Shown one piece after another: positions 33,222 to 42,574 of a DNA stretch of 64,000 nt (its first letter is position 1; each line of letters begins with the position of its first letter). Under the pieces are notes generated by a model. It worked only from the letters and a program-made list of their open reading frames with translations, searched no databases and was not told where the DNA came from. The position numbers were made by a program, and so were the translations under genes. The stretch is from contig JAFWQA010000010.1 in the NCBI GenBank assembly GCA_017509255.1, positions 1 to 64,000 of the forward strand. The letters run 5' to 3'. The DNA is from Clostridia bacterium (GTDB lineage: Bacteria > Bacillota > Clostridia > Christensenellales > Aristaeellaceae).

Positions 33222-34136
33222 ATGAGCGAAGAGAAGAAAAAGGGCCTGTTTGCCCGCCTGCGGGAGGGCCTGAGCAAGACCCGGGGCAACATGACCGATA
33301 AAGTGGAAAATATGGTCCGGGAGAACCGGAAGATCGATGACGATTTTTACGAAGAGCTGGAGGATATCCTGCTGATGGCGGACTGTGGCCTGAAGGCGAC
33401 GACCGTTATGATCGACGACCTGAAGGACAGGATCAGGAAGCAGGGGATCCGGGACGCGGGTGAGGCCCGCGATGTGCTCAAGCAGATCATGACGGAGCAG
33501 ATGGACATTCCGCGTCCGCCGCTGAAGTGGCCGATGGTGATGCTGGTCGTCGGCGTGAACGGCGTCGGGAAAACGACCACCATCGGTAAGCTGGCGCTCC
33601 GCTTCCAGTCCATCGGGCGGAAGGTCATGCTCTGCGCTGGGGATACGTTCCGTGCAGCCGCTGCGGAGCAGCTGAGCGTGTGGGCGGAGCGGGCAAGGGT
33701 GCCGATCGTCAGGCATGAGGAAGGCGCGGATCCCGCGGCGGTCGTGTTTGACGCCATCAGGAGTGCGAAGGCGCAGCAGGTGGACCTGCTGATCGTGGAT
33801 ACGGCCGGACGGCTGCATAACAAGAAAAACCTGATGGATGAGCTGAACAAGATGCGCCGGGTCATCGACCGGGAGTATCCGGAGGCGGATACCCGCTGCA
33901 TCCTGGTGCTGGATGCTACGACCGGGCAAAATGGGCTGATGCAGGCCCGGGCGTTCAAGGAAGTGGCGGAGATCGGAGGCATCATTCTGACCAAGCTGGA
34001 CGGAACAGCCAAGGGCGGGATCGCGCTGGCGATCCGGCAGGAGCTGGAGGTTCCGGTCTGGTATATTGGTGTGGGAGAAGGGATCGACGACCTTCAGCCC
34101 TTCAGCGCAAAGGATTTTGTGGAGGCTCTGTTCTGA
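33222..34136 (+). CDS. ftsY: signal recognition particle receptor FtsY
   Basis: 304-aa GTPase that docks SRP-ribosome complexes at the membrane. N domain helices (about 1-100), G domain with GVNGVGKTT (P-loop, about 110-118), DTFRAAAAEQL, DTAGR and TKLDGTAKGG; C-terminus WYIGVGEGIDDLQPF is typical. The acidic A domain of E. coli FtsY is absent, as in Gram-positives. Strong AGGAGGGG site. Single-gene transcript with terminator. Confidence 0.97.
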   Translation: MSEEKKKGLFARLREGLSKTRGNMTDKVENMVRENRKIDDDFYEELEDILLMADCGLKATTVMIDDLKDRIRKQGIRDAGEARDVLKQIMTEQMDIPRPPLKWPMVMLVVGVNGVGKTTTIGKLALRFQSIGRKVMLCAGDTFRAAAAEQLSVWAERARVPIVRHEEGADPAAVVFDAIRSAKAQQVDLLIVDTAGRLHNKKNLMDELNKMRRVIDREYPEADTRCILVLDATTGQNGLMQARAFKEVAEIGGIILTKLDGTAKGGIALAIRQELEVPVWYIGVGEGIDDLQPFSAKDFVEALF

Positions 34137-34153
34137 GAAGGGCAGAAAGAACG

Positions 34154-34187
34154 GGCGGGACCGGAAAAAAGAGCCGGTCCGCCTTTT
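34154..34187 (+). terminator. ftsY terminator
   Basis: GGCGG-G-ACCGG / CCGGT-CCGCC stem with one bulged G and a 9-nt A-rich loop, then TTTT (34184-34187). Confidence 0.75.
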
Positions 34188-34235
34188 CCGTTTCCGGAGG
34201 CTGTGAGGCAGACCGGGCGGGAGAAAGGCAGAACA

Positions 34236-34727
34236 ATGGATATCAGACTCAGAAATATGACGGGCATCTATCTGTCCCGCGGAGAAAAGCTGCTTCTGCT
34301 TTACCGGCAGGGAGGCAGGGTGGTCAGCAATGTCTGGGTCGCGTCGGCGGGCGGACATTTTGAAAAGGATGAGCTGAACGACCCGAGGGCATGTGTCCTG
34401 CGGGAGCTGAAGGAGGAGCTGGGCCTGGAGGAGACGGATCTGACGGACCTGCGCCTCCGTTATATCGGCCTGCGCCTGACAAAGGGGGAGATCCGGCAGA
34501 ATTACTATTATTTTGCCGGGCTCCGGGACGGTGTTTCCGATGAGGAAGAGTCCAGCGAGGGGAAATGCCGCTGGATCCCGAAGGACGAGGTGCTTTCCTG
34601 CGAAATGCCGCTGACGGCAAAGGCGGTCATGGAGCACTATCTGTCCGTCGGCATTCATACCGACTGCATTTATACGGCGGCTGCCGGGATAAACGGCTAT
34701 GAATTCTGCGCGCTTGCCGACCGGTAA
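34236..34727 (+). CDS. Nudix hydrolase (8-oxo-dGTPase-like)
   Basis: 163 aa. Nudix box beginning GGHFEKDELNDPR and continuing ACVLRELKEELGL fits the consensus. Substrate is uncertain: MutT-like 8-oxo-dGTP hydrolysis is a default annotation. ATG 34236 is preferred over an earlier frame start at 34203 because the conserved fold begins at MDIRLRNMTGIYL and a GAAAGG site precedes it. Followed 35 nt later by a GNAT gene, probably in one transcript. Confidence 0.82.
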   Translation: MDIRLRNMTGIYLSRGEKLLLLYRQGGRVVSNVWVASAGGHFEKDELNDPRACVLRELKEELGLEETDLTDLRLRYIGLRLTKGEIRQNYYYFAGLRDGVSDEEESSEGKCRWIPKDEVLSCEMPLTAKAVMEHYLSVGIHTDCIYTAAAGINGYEFCALADR

Positions 34728-34762
34728 GCGGAGCGCGTATCGGAAAAAGGAGAGGAACGGAT

Positions 34763-35215
34763 ATGGAGATCGTATACAGGAAGCTGGAGGAGAAGGATCT
34801 GGAAACCTTTATGGAGCTGAGGATCCGGCAGCTGCGGGAGGAAGGCGCGACGGAGCAGACGGACCTGAAGGACGCGCTGCGGGATTATTATCACCGGCAC
34901 CTGGCGGACGGGACCTTCGTTTCCTGGCTGGCCGTGGACGGGGAGAGGATCGTCGGAACCAGCGGGATGTCCTTTGTGGAAAAGCCGCCGTATTTTTCCT
35001 GTCCCACGGGCAGGATCGGGCTGCTGTCCAGCATGTATACGGATCCGGCCTGCCGGCGGAGAGGCATCGCGAAGGAACTGCTCTCCAGAGTGGTGAAGGA
35101 GGCAAAGGAATACGGCTGCGGAAGCGTACAGATCACCGCGTCGGATATGGGTGTTCTGCTTTACAGCGCCTTCGGCTTTGTGAAAAACGGGAATTTTATG
35201 CAGTATAAGCTGTAG
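34763..35215 (+). CDS. GNAT family N-acetyltransferase
   Basis: 150 aa, one complete GNAT fold. Acetyl-CoA site CRRRGIAKELLSRVVKEAKE (Q/RxxGxA type, about 94-113), preceded by LLSSMYTDP and followed by LYSAFGFVKNG. It transfers an acetyl group from acetyl-CoA to an amine; substrate unknown. A weak GGCC-GGAA-GGCC hairpin and T6 (about 35223-35247) after the stop may terminate it. Confidence 0.85.
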   Translation: MEIVYRKLEEKDLETFMELRIRQLREEGATEQTDLKDALRDYYHRHLADGTFVSWLAVDGERIVGTSGMSFVEKPPYFSCPTGRIGLLSSMYTDPACRRRGIAKELLSRVVKEAKEYGCGSVQITASDMGVLLYSAFGFVKNGNFMQYKL

Positions 35216-35251
35216 ATCGCGGGGCCGGAAGGCCGAAACAGTTTTTTGCCC

Positions 35252-35280
35252 TTGACAGAAAGGCTTCGGGAAACGATAAT
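35252..35280 (+). promoter_or_regulatory. glyQS promoter
   Basis: TTGACA (35252-35257), 17-bp spacer, GATAAT (35275-35280). The leader is only about 45 nt, too short for a glycine T-box. Confidence 0.87.
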
Positions 35281-35331
35281 AATCCCTGTATTTTCAAGGT
35301 ATGAAGTGCTCAATGAACGGAGGAAAGAATC

Positions 35332-36711
35332 ATGGCGGAACTGACGATGGACAAGCTGGTCGCTCTCTGTAAAAACCGGGGCTTTATCTTTGCGGGCTCC
35401 GAGATCTACGGCGGACTGGCAAACACCTGGGACTACGGCCCGCTGGGTGTGGAATTCAAGAACAATGTCAAAAAGGCCTGGTGGCAGAAGTTCGTTCAGG
35501 AGAGCAAATACAATACGGGCCTGGACTGCGCGATCCTCATGAACCGTGAGGTCTGGGTGGCCAGCGGCCATGTGGGCGGCTTCAACGATCCGCTGATGGA
35601 CTGCAAGGACTGCAAGGCCCGCTTCCGTGCGGACAAGCTGATCGAGGACTTTACGGGCGGCGCGGAGACCGGTGACGGCTGGACCAACGCCGAGCTGGAA
35701 AAGTACATCGCCGAGCATGACATCGTCTGCCCGGTCTGCGGCAAGAAGAACTTTACCGGCATCCGCCAGTTCAACCTGATGTTCAAGACCTATGCGGGCG
35801 TGAACGAGGACAGCGCGAACGAGATCTATCTGCGGCCCGAAACGGCGCAGGGCATCTTTGTCAACTTCCAGAACGCGATGCGGACCACCCGGAAGAAGCT
35901 GCCGGCGGGCATCGCGCAGATCGGCAAATCCTTCCGCAATGAGATCACGCCCGGCAACTTCATCTTCCGTGTCCGGGAATTCGAGCAGATGGAGCTGGAG
36001 TTCTTCTGCAAGCCCGGCGAGGATCTGGAATGGTTCAATTACTGGCGCTCCTTCTGCAGGGAATGGCTGCTGAGCCTCGGGATCAAAGAGGAAAGCCTGC
36101 GCCTGCGCGACCACGAGCCCGAGAAGCTGGCCTTCTATTCCAAGGCGACCACCGACTTTGAGTTCCTCTTCCCCTTCGGCTGGGGCGAGCTCTGGGGCGT
36201 GGCTGACCGTACGGATTATGACCTGACCCAGCATCAGAATCATTCCGGCAAATCCATGGAGTATCTGGACCCGGTGACGAACGAAAGATATATTCCCTAC
36301 TGCATTGAGCCCTCCCTGGGCGTGGACCGTATGGTGCTGGCCTTCCTGTGCAATGCTTATGACGAGGAAGAGCTGGAGGGTGGAGACGTCCGCACCGTGC
36401 TGCACCTGCATCCGGCTCTGGCTCCCTTCAAGGCGGCTGTTCTGCCCCTGCAGAAGAACAAGCTGGGCGCTCTGGCCGGCGAGATCCACGCCGATCTGGC
36501 GAAATACTTCCCCGTGGATTACGATGAGACCGGATCCATCGGCAAGCGCTACCGCCGCCAGGATGAGATCGGAACGCCCTTCTGCATCTGTGTGGACTTT
36601 GAGACCGAGGAAACGCAGACCGTTACGATCCGCAACCGCGACACCATGACGCAGGACCGTGTGGCGCTGAGCGATGTCCGCAAATATATCGAGGACCGGA
36701 TGCGCTTCTGA
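35332..36711 (+). CDS. glyQS: glycine-tRNA ligase, dimeric (alpha2) type
   Basis: 459-aa class II synthetase of the homodimeric eukaryote-like kind. Motif 2 and neighbours: [25 protein letters not shown]; motif 3: [10 protein letters not shown]; zinc-like Cys pairs CKDCKARF and CPVCGKKNF in the insertion. C-terminal anticodon-binding domain about 360-459. Single-gene transcript, strong promoter and terminator. Synthesises Gly-tRNA in the cytoplasm. Confidence 0.96.
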   Translation: MAELTMDKLVALCKNRGFIFAGSEIYGGLANTWDYGPLGVEFKNNVKKAWWQKFVQESKYNTGLDCAILMNREVWVASGHVGGFNDPLMDCKDCKARFRADKLIEDFTGGAETGDGWTNAELEKYIAEHDIVCPVCGKKNFTGIRQFNLMFKTYAGVNEDSANEIYLRPETAQGIFVNFQNAMRTTRKKLPAGIAQIGKSFRNEITPGNFIFRVREFEQMELEFFCKPGEDLEWFNYWRSFCREWLLSLGIKEESLRLRDHEPEKLAFYSKATTDFEFLFPFGWGELWGVADRTDYDLTQHQNHSGKSMEYLDPVTNERYIPYCIEPSLGVDRMVLAFLCNAYDEEELEGGDVRTVLHLHPALAPFKAAVLPLQKNKLGALAGEIHADLAKYFPVDYDETGSIGKRYRRQDEIGTPFCICVDFETEETQTVTIRNRDTMTQDRVALSDVRKYIEDRMRF

Positions 36712-36741
36712 GATCCGGGACCCGGAAGGAAAACAAAGAAT

Positions 36742-36771
36742 GCCCGCCTGATGTCAGGCGGGCTGTTTTTT
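36742..36771 (+). terminator. glyQS terminator
   Basis: GCCCGCCTG / CAGGCGGGC stem with ATGT loop, then TG and six T (36766-36771). Also lies just past the stop of the converging trpB gene. Confidence 0.9.
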
Positions 36772-36780
36772 CGGAAAAAA

Positions 36781-38160
36781 TTACGCTTCCACGTCCGGGA
36801 TGCCGGCGAAGCCCTTCGCCAGATCCTCATCGGTGGGAATATAGTCGGTCATTTTGCCGTCATGGTATTTCTCGTAGGCGACCATATCGAAGTAGCCGGT
36901 CCCGGTCAGGCCGAAGAGGATCGTCTTTTCCTCGCCGGTCTCCTTGCATTTCAGGGCTTCATCAATGGCAGCGCGGATGGCATGGCTGCTTTCGGGCGCG
37001 GGCAGAATGCCTTCCACGCGGGCGAACGTTTCGGCGGCTTCGAAGACCTTGGTCTGCTCCACGGAGCGGGCTTCCATGTAGCCGTCATGGTACAGCTGGC
37101 TGAGGATGCTGCTCATGCCGTGATAGCGCAGGCCGCCGGCGTGGTTCGGGGCCGGGATGAAGCCGCTGCCCAGCGTGTACATCTTGGCCAGCGGGCAGAC
37201 CATGCCTGTGTCGCAGAAGTCATAGGCGAACCTGCCGCGGGTCAGGCTCGGGCAGGAGGCCGGCTCCACGGCGATGATCCGGTAATCCGCTTCGCCGCGC
37301 AGCTTTTCGCCCATGAAGGGAGCGATCAGGCCGCCCAGATTGGAGCCGCCGCCGGCGCAGCCGATGATGATATCCGGCTTGATGCCGTATTTGTCCATGG
37401 CGATCTTGCTTTCCATGCCGATCACGGACTGGTGCAGGAGGACCTGATTGAGCACGCTGCCCAGCACGTAGCGGTAGCCCGGGGTCCCGACGGCAACTTC
37501 CACCGCTTCGGAGATCGCGCAGCCGAGGCTTCCGGTGGTTCCGGGGAAGCGCTCCAGCATGGCGCGGCCGACGTTCGTCGTGTCGGAGGGGGAGGGGACC
37601 ACGGAGGCGCCGTAGGTCCGCATGACTTCACGGCGGAAGGGCTTCTGCTCATAGGAAACCTTGACCATGTAGACCTTGCAGTCCAGATCGAAATAGGCGC
37701 AGGCCATGCTCAGGGCCGTTCCCCACTGCCCGGCGCCGGTTTCGGTGGTCACGCCCTTCAGGCCCTGCTTCTTGGCATAATAGGCCTGCGCGATGGCGGA
37801 ATTCAGCTTATGGCTGCCGGAGGTGTTGTTGCCTTCAAATTTGTAGTAGATCTTTGCCGGCGTGCCGAGCTTCTTTTCCAGGCAGTAGGCGCGGACCAGC
37901 GGGGAGGGACGGTACATCTTGTAGAAGTCCAGGATCTCCTGCGGGATCGGATATTCGCGGGTGTCGTTGTCCAGCTCCTGCCGGATCAGCTCGTCACAGA
38001 AGACGGGAGCGAGCTCGGCAGCCGTCATCGGCTGATGCGTGCTCGGATTCAGCAGGGGCGCGGGCTTGTTTTTCATGTCCGCGCGGACGTTGTACCAGTA
38101 CTTCGGCATTTCGTTTTCTTCCAGATAGATTTTGTAGGGGATCTTTTTCTGCTCTGCCAT
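36781..38160 (-). CDS. trpB: tryptophan synthase beta-like protein (TrpB2 type)
   Basis: 459-aa PLP enzyme that joins indole and serine to make tryptophan; TrpB2 forms often work without TrpA. Lys118 (NTSGSHKLN) binds PLP, ETGAGQWGTAL holds the catalytic Glu, CAGGGSNLGG binds the phosphate. The long N-terminal extension and the IGMESK/QSV segment mark the TrpB2 subgroup rather than TrpB1. ATG 38160 follows AAAGGAG; the frame upstream runs into the T-box terminator. No trpA or other trp genes are near, so it may salvage free indole. Regulated by the tryptophan T-box upstream. Confidence 0.93.
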   Translation of the reverse strand: MAEQKKIPYKIYLEENEMPKYWYNVRADMKNKPAPLLNPSTHQPMTAAELAPVFCDELIRQELDNDTREYPIPQEILDFYKMYRPSPLVRAYCLEKKLGTPAKIYYKFEGNNTSGSHKLNSAIAQAYYAKKQGLKGVTTETGAGQWGTALSMACAYFDLDCKVYMVKVSYEQKPFRREVMRTYGASVVPSPSDTTNVGRAMLERFPGTTGSLGCAISEAVEVAVGTPGYRYVLGSVLNQVLLHQSVIGMESKIAMDKYGIKPDIIIGCAGGGSNLGGLIAPFMGEKLRGEADYRIIAVEPASCPSLTRGRFAYDFCDTGMVCPLAKMYTLGSGFIPAPNHAGGLRYHGMSSILSQLYHDGYMEARSVEQTKVFEAAETFARVEGILPAPESSHAIRAAIDEALKCKETGEEKTILFGLTGTGYFDMVAYEKYHDGKMTDYIPTDEDLAKGFAGIPDVEA

Positions 38161-38209
38161 GGGGATTCTCCTTTCTTTTTTCGGGTCGTCCTGTGCGGGA
38201 CAGAGGTGC

Positions 38210-38441
38210 AAAAAACCCTGTCCCAGTGTCTTTGCTGGGACAGGGCTGGAATATCATTCACCCTGCGGTGCCACCCGGCTTGACGCTTGCGCGCCCGCTC
38301 TGTACCGTACTATCATACGGCAGCCTTTGATAACGGAGGGAACTCCGTCGCCCCTACCGGGAACAAGTCCTTTCGGTTTGCCCTCAAGAGCCCATTCATC
38401 CGCCCGGACTGTACCGCGATCTCACCGTCCGCGGCTCTCTG
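38210..38441 (-). ncRNA. tryptophan T-box riboswitch
   Basis: Minus strand. Stem I base AGAGAGCC (38440-38433) pairs with GGGCTCT (38393-38387); the specifier codon reads TGG (38394-38392), matching tRNA-Trp. The T-box sequence GGGTGGCACCGC (38276-38265) would pair with the tRNA acceptor end in the antiterminator. The competing terminator is CCCTGTCCCAG (38245-38235) / CTGGGACAGGG (38226-38216) plus six T. Uncharged tRNA-Trp should allow read-through into trpB2. This fills the 378-bp gap before trpB. Confidence 0.93.
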
Positions 38442-38487
38442 CAACAGCGATAAGGGGGATTACTCTTCTCTTTCAACGGTTGATGGG

Positions 38488-38516
38488 ATGATACCATGCT
38501 AAAGCGATAAAGTCAA
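38488..38516 (-). promoter_or_regulatory. T-box/trpB promoter
   Basis: Minus strand: TTGACT (38516-38511), 17-bp spacer, TATCAT (38493-38488). The site is bracketed by a 9-bp inverted repeat AACGGTTGA (38475-38483) / TCAACCGTT (38513-38521). Confidence 0.83.
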
Positions 38517-38538
38517 CCGTTTTTTGTTCTGCTCCTGT

Positions 38539-40206
38539 TTATTCGCCGATCCTCTCATAGTATTTGACGTTGTGATTCAGCCACAGCCAGGCGAGAACAC
38601 AGAAGATCAGCAGCATGCCGGTCAGGGCGTAGCCGTAGGATTCAACGGGAACGATCCGTTTGTCGATCAGGAGATAGCTGGCAAAGACCAGGATGCCGAG
38701 CATGGCCATGTAGATCAGAAGGCTGATGATCTGGTTGAAACCGGACTTCATGGCCTGGACCTCATTGAGCCAGTCCATTTTCGGCTTGTTCAGATCCACG
38801 GCCAGTCCGGCGCAGGTGCCGATGAAGGAGAGCAGGAAGCTCCAGAGAAGGACCAGCGGCGCGTAAGCCGCCATACCGGGTACGCCGAAGGCGATCAGAA
38901 GGCAGGCGGGGATCAGACCGATCCCCTGAAGGATCAGTCCCATGATCAGCTTGCTCAGGACGATGGTCTTGGTTTCCACGGGCAGGCTGCGGAACAGCGG
39001 ATGACGGCGGCCCTCCCGGCTGACGGAAGTGGCGGCTGACGAGTTCATGCCCAGAAGCATGCCCATCATGGCAGTCATAACGGCGGCGATCAGCACCCGC
39101 ATCGTTCCGGTCGGGTCGAGAGCCTCAAGCAGGCCGCCGATGCCTTCCGGGCTTCTGCTGAGCGAGAACAGCAGGATCCCGACCATCATGCTCGGCATGA
39201 TCAGGCTCATGAGCAGGCCGTTGGTCAGATAGGCGGGAGTGCGGACCATCTCACTGATCTCACGCTTTGTCAGCGCCGCCAGGGCGGAGCCGGAACGAAG
39301 GCGCAGCATTTTCATATCCACCTTTTTCCCGGTCACGGCTGTTTCCAGTCCCCTGGAGGCACAGGCGATATAATCACGTCCGAAAAGAAGAACAGCCAGC
39401 GCGAACACGGCCCCGTCGGCAAGCAGCGCCCAGAGCAGATTCAGGCCGCCGAAGGCAAGGCCTTCCGCATGCCAGCGGACGGGCGGCATGGATACGGTGG
39501 CGCCGTCCAGCGTGTTCATCAGCCCCATGATCATGTTCTGGAAGGAACCGTCGTCATCCACGGAGGCTCCCGTCATGCCGCCGAAGCCGGCGCAAAGGGC
39601 GATATAGGCGATGAGCACCACGATGGTAAAGGCGGTGGTGATCGTTTCCCGGTGACGCCAGAAGCCGGGGATCTTTGTCAGAATGCCGGCCAGCAGGGCG
39701 CATACACACAGCGGCAGCACGGGGGCGAGGCAGGTGATCAGCAGCGCGCGCAGCAGAAGGGCAGCGGAAAAGCCGAGCCGGGTCATGTAAATAACGGTGC
39801 CGGGAAGAATGAAAACCGCGTTGATCGCGATCTCTTCCAGCAGCTGTCCGCAGAGGCGGGCGGCATAGACCTGCCGGTCGCGGACGGGCAGATAGCCTAT
39901 GATCGCGATGTCCCGGGAAAAATAAAGGCTGGAAATGACCTGGAACAGGCCGAAGACAAGCGATATCAGCATGCCGGCAAAGGTCAGGAACTTCAGCAGC
40001 AGCTGAGGATTGCCGAGGGGCTGGAGGATATCCATCGCCTTGATCTCAAAGAAGATCAGGTAAGCGCCGATGATGCCGACCAGAAAAAGCAGCAGGAGAG
40101 CACGGGAAACCTTGCGGTCTTTTTTCTGCTTCGTTCCCGCGCTGACGTTCATGGAGGTTTTCCATTGGCTGAATTCCAGCCGCATCAGAGCCAGAAACTG
40201 TGTCAT
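38539..40206 (-). CDS. ABC-2 type exporter permease
   Basis: 555-aa membrane protein with about 12 hydrophobic segments in two halves (ALLLLFLVGIIGAYLIFF; VLIAYIALCAGFGGM; LMGLILQGIGLIPACLLIAFG). Large cytoplasmic N-terminus and a central loop (ASRGLETAVTGKKVDMKMLR). Fits putative ABC exporter families of Bacillota; cargo not predictable. ATGA overlap (40203-40206) with the ATPase gene upstream shows they form one transporter. Confidence 0.88.
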   Translation of the reverse strand: MTQFLALMRLEFSQWKTSMNVSAGTKQKKDRKVSRALLLLFLVGIIGAYLIFFEIKAMDILQPLGNPQLLLKFLTFAGMLISLVFGLFQVISSLYFSRDIAIIGYLPVRDRQVYAARLCGQLLEEIAINAVFILPGTVIYMTRLGFSAALLLRALLITCLAPVLPLCVCALLAGILTKIPGFWRHRETITTAFTIVVLIAYIALCAGFGGMTGASVDDDGSFQNMIMGLMNTLDGATVSMPPVRWHAEGLAFGGLNLLWALLADGAVFALAVLLFGRDYIACASRGLETAVTGKKVDMKMLRLRSGSALAALTKREISEMVRTPAYLTNGLLMSLIMPSMMVGILLFSLSRSPEGIGGLLEALDPTGTMRVLIAAVMTAMMGMLLGMNSSAATSVSREGRRHPLFRSLPVETKTIVLSKLIMGLILQGIGLIPACLLIAFGVPGMAAYAPLVLLWSFLLSFIGTCAGLAVDLNKPKMDWLNEVQAMKSGFNQIISLLIYMAMLGILVFASYLLIDKRIVPVESYGYALTGMLLIFCVLAWLWLNHNVKYYERIGE

Positions 40207-40946
40207 GCTTCCTCACCCTCCGATTCGGCGTCCGTCAGCTCCAGGAAGATCTGCTCCAGGGAATCGGCGTGCTCGGCGCTCTTGAGCTGCTCCAGCGTTC
40301 CCTGGGCGATCAGCTTGCCCTGATTGATGACGGCGATCTTTTCACAGAGCTTTTCCGCGACTTCCAGCACGTGCGTGGAGAAAAAGACGGTCTTTCCGCT
40401 GTCGCACTGACGCTTCATTTCTTCCTTCAGAATGAACGCGGCTTTGGGATCCAGGCCCATCATGGGCTCATCCATGACCCAAATGTCGGGGTCGTGGATC
40501 AGCGCGCCGATGGTCGCGAGCTTCTGCCGCATGCCTTTGGAGTAGCTGGCGACACGGTTGCCCACCGCGTCGGTCAGTTCAAACAGGCTGAGGTATTTAT
40601 CCATGCGCGCCTTGCGGTCCGCGGCGGATACGCCGTACATGTCGGCCAGGAAATTCAGGTATTCCAGGCCGGAAAGCCGGTCAAACACGTCCGCGCCGTC
40701 CGGAACGAAACCGATCTTTTTCTTGGCAGCGATCTGGTCGGCGGTCACATCGATCCCGTCCACCAGCACCCGTCCCGCGGTGGGGGTCAGCGTACCGGTC
40801 AGCATACGGATCGTGGTGGTTTTCCCTGCGCCGTTCGGGCCGATGAAGCCGAAGAGCTCTCCGGTCTCCACCCTGAAGCTGATATCGTCCACGGCTCTTT
40901 TGCCGGATTTGCCGTATTCCTTGGAAACATTGATAAATTCGATCAT
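40203..40946 (-). CDS. ABC transporter ATP-binding protein
   Basis: 247-aa nucleotide-binding subunit. Walker A GPNGAGKTT (about 37-45), signature YSKGMRQKL, Walker B IWVMDEP, H-loop FFSTHV. It powers the permease encoded directly downstream. ATG 40946 has AAAGGAG 8 nt upstream; ATG 40952 is only 2 nt from it. An exporter of the type that moves lipids, peptides or drugs. Confidence 0.95.
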   Translation of the reverse strand: MIEFINVSKEYGKSGKRAVDDISFRVETGELFGFIGPNGAGKTTTIRMLTGTLTPTAGRVLVDGIDVTADQIAAKKKIGFVPDGADVFDRLSGLEYLNFLADMYGVSAADRKARMDKYLSLFELTDAVGNRVASYSKGMRQKLATIGALIHDPDIWVMDEPMMGLDPKAAFILKEEMKRQCDSGKTVFFSTHVLEVAEKLCEKIAVINQGKLIAQGTLEQLKSAEHADSLEQIFLELTDAESEGEEA

Positions 40947-41048
40947 GTACATGACTCCTTTCACACCCAAATCCAGTCCATTGTACTCCAAAGCGGGCGG
41001 GAAGACAAGCAGATGCGTTCTGTTCCGCGCGCCGGAGACCGGAAGCTG

Positions 41049-41077
41049 TTGAAGAAAAACGTTCCGGGTGATAAAAT
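41049..41077 (+). promoter_or_regulatory. promoter of M18 aminopeptidase gene
   Basis: TTGAAG (41049-41054), 17-bp spacer, TAAAAT (41072-41077) with TG one base before (extended -10). Lies about 100 bp from the start of the divergent ABC gene. Confidence 0.65.
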
Positions 41078-41110
41078 AGAACAAAATCGAATCCGAGGAG
41101 GATGACCCCT

Positions 41111-42493
41111 ATGGAAAGACCCAATGCATGGAAAAGCTATGGTAAAAAACAGCTGAATGAAGTGGAAAAGGAAGCCGGGGATTACCGCGGTTTTATCAGT
41201 GACTGCAAAACCGAGCGCGAATGCGCGGCGGAGATCGTTTCCCGGCTGGAGGCGGCAGGGTACCGGGAGCTGGAGCAGGCGGTGAAGGACGGAAAAAAAC
41301 TGAAGGCAGGGGACAAGGTTTATCTCTGCCGGATGGGAAAAGCCGTGCTTTCCTTCCTGATCGGAAAGCAGCCGCTGGAAAAAGGCATGAACATCGTTGG
41401 AGCGCATATCGACTCTCCGCGCCTGGACATCAAGCAGAACCCGCTTTATGAGGATGCGGATTTCGCCTACGCGGACACCCATTATTACGGCGGGATCAAA
41501 AAGTATCAGTGGGTTGCCCGGGAGCTTGCGCTGCACGGGGTCGTTGTGAAGAAGGACGGGACGTCCGTCCCGGTCGTGATCGGTGAGGATGAAGCAGATC
41601 CGGTGGTCGGCATCAGCGATCTCCTGATCCATCTGGCCCAGGACCAGATGGGCAAAAAGCTCTCCGAGGGAGTTACGGGCGAGGATCTGGACATCATTCT
41701 GGCCGGCCGTCCGCTGGAGGGCGCGGAGAAGGAACCCGTAAAGGCGATGCTGCTGAGCATCCTGAAGGAGAAGTACGGTCTGGAGGAGGAGGATTTCCTT
41801 TCCGCCGAGATCGAAGCGGTGCCTGCTGGAAAGGCCCGCGATTTCGGTCTGGACCGCAGCATGATCCTCGGCTACGGACATGATGACCGCGTATGTGCCT
41901 TCGCGGAGCTGAAGGCGGTACTGGGCTTGAAAAAGATCCCCGATTATACCTGCTGCTGCATGTTCGTGGACAAGGAAGAGATCGGAAGCGTCGGTGCGAC
42001 CGGCATGAGAGCCAACTATCTGGAGAACGCCGTGGCGGAGCTGACAGCGCTTGAGGGTGAATACAGCGAGCTGAAGGTCCGGCGTGCGCTGCAGAACAGC
42101 CGGATGCTTTCCTGCGACGTCAGCGCGGGCTACGATCCGCTGTACGCTTCCGCTTTTGAAAAGAAAAACGCGGCTTATCTGGGCCGTGGTGTCTGTTACA
42201 ACAAGTTTACCGGCTCCCGCGGCAAGAGCGGTTCCAATGACGCCAATGCCGAATACATGGGAAAGATCCGAAAGATCATGGACGGCAACGGGATCGCCTG
42301 GCAGACGGCTGAGCTGGGCAAGGTGGACGTCGGAGGAGGCGGGACCATCGCCTATATATGCGCCCTGTACGGGATGGAGGTCGTGGACAGCGGAGTGGCC
42401 GTGCTGAGCATGCACGCTCCGATGGAGATCATTTCCAAGGCCGATCTGTATGAGGCTGTAAAGGCCTACAGAGCTTTTATGGCGGAAGCCTGA
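41111..42493 (+). CDS. M18 family aspartyl/general aminopeptidase
   Basis: 460-aa zinc aminopeptidase that removes N-terminal residues in the cytoplasm. Metal ligands in the usual order: GAHIDSPRLD (His, Asp), YGHDDRV (bridging Asp), DKEEIGSVGATG (catalytic Glu and ligand), CDVSAG, and a C-terminal SMHAPMEIISK (last His). ATG 41111 follows GAGGAGG by 8 nt; ATG 41102 overlaps the ribosome site. Single gene, no terminator seen before the secD promoter. Confidence 0.93.
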   Translation: MERPNAWKSYGKKQLNEVEKEAGDYRGFISDCKTERECAAEIVSRLEAAGYRELEQAVKDGKKLKAGDKVYLCRMGKAVLSFLIGKQPLEKGMNIVGAHIDSPRLDIKQNPLYEDADFAYADTHYYGGIKKYQWVARELALHGVVVKKDGTSVPVVIGEDEADPVVGISDLLIHLAQDQMGKKLSEGVTGEDLDIILAGRPLEGAEKEPVKAMLLSILKEKYGLEEEDFLSAEIEAVPAGKARDFGLDRSMILGYGHDDRVCAFAELKAVLGLKKIPDYTCCCMFVDKEEIGSVGATGMRANYLENAVAELTALEGEYSELKVRRALQNSRMLSCDVSAGYDPLYASAFEKKNAAYLGRGVCYNKFTGSRGKSGSNDANAEYMGKIRKIMDGNGIAWQTAELGKVDVGGGGTIAYICALYGMEVVDSGVAVLSMHAPMEIISKADLYEAVKAYRAFMAEA

Positions 42494-42508
42494 TTCTGTT
42501 GATTTTGC

Positions 42509-42537
42509 TTGACGAAACAGGGCCTGAGTTTTATAAT
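42509..42537 (+). promoter_or_regulatory. secD promoter
   Basis: TTGACG (42509-42514), 17-bp spacer, TATAAT (42532-42537). It likely drives the secDF-recJ-rel-dtd-MBL-hemZ run. Confidence 0.87.
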
Positions 42538-42574
42538 TCATTCATCTGTGTTTCAAAAGGAGGAAACGATCACC

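Noticed and set aside
35281..35331. Glycine T-box or riboswitch before glyQS
   Set aside because: The leader is about 45 nt with no GGGTGG box or terminator.
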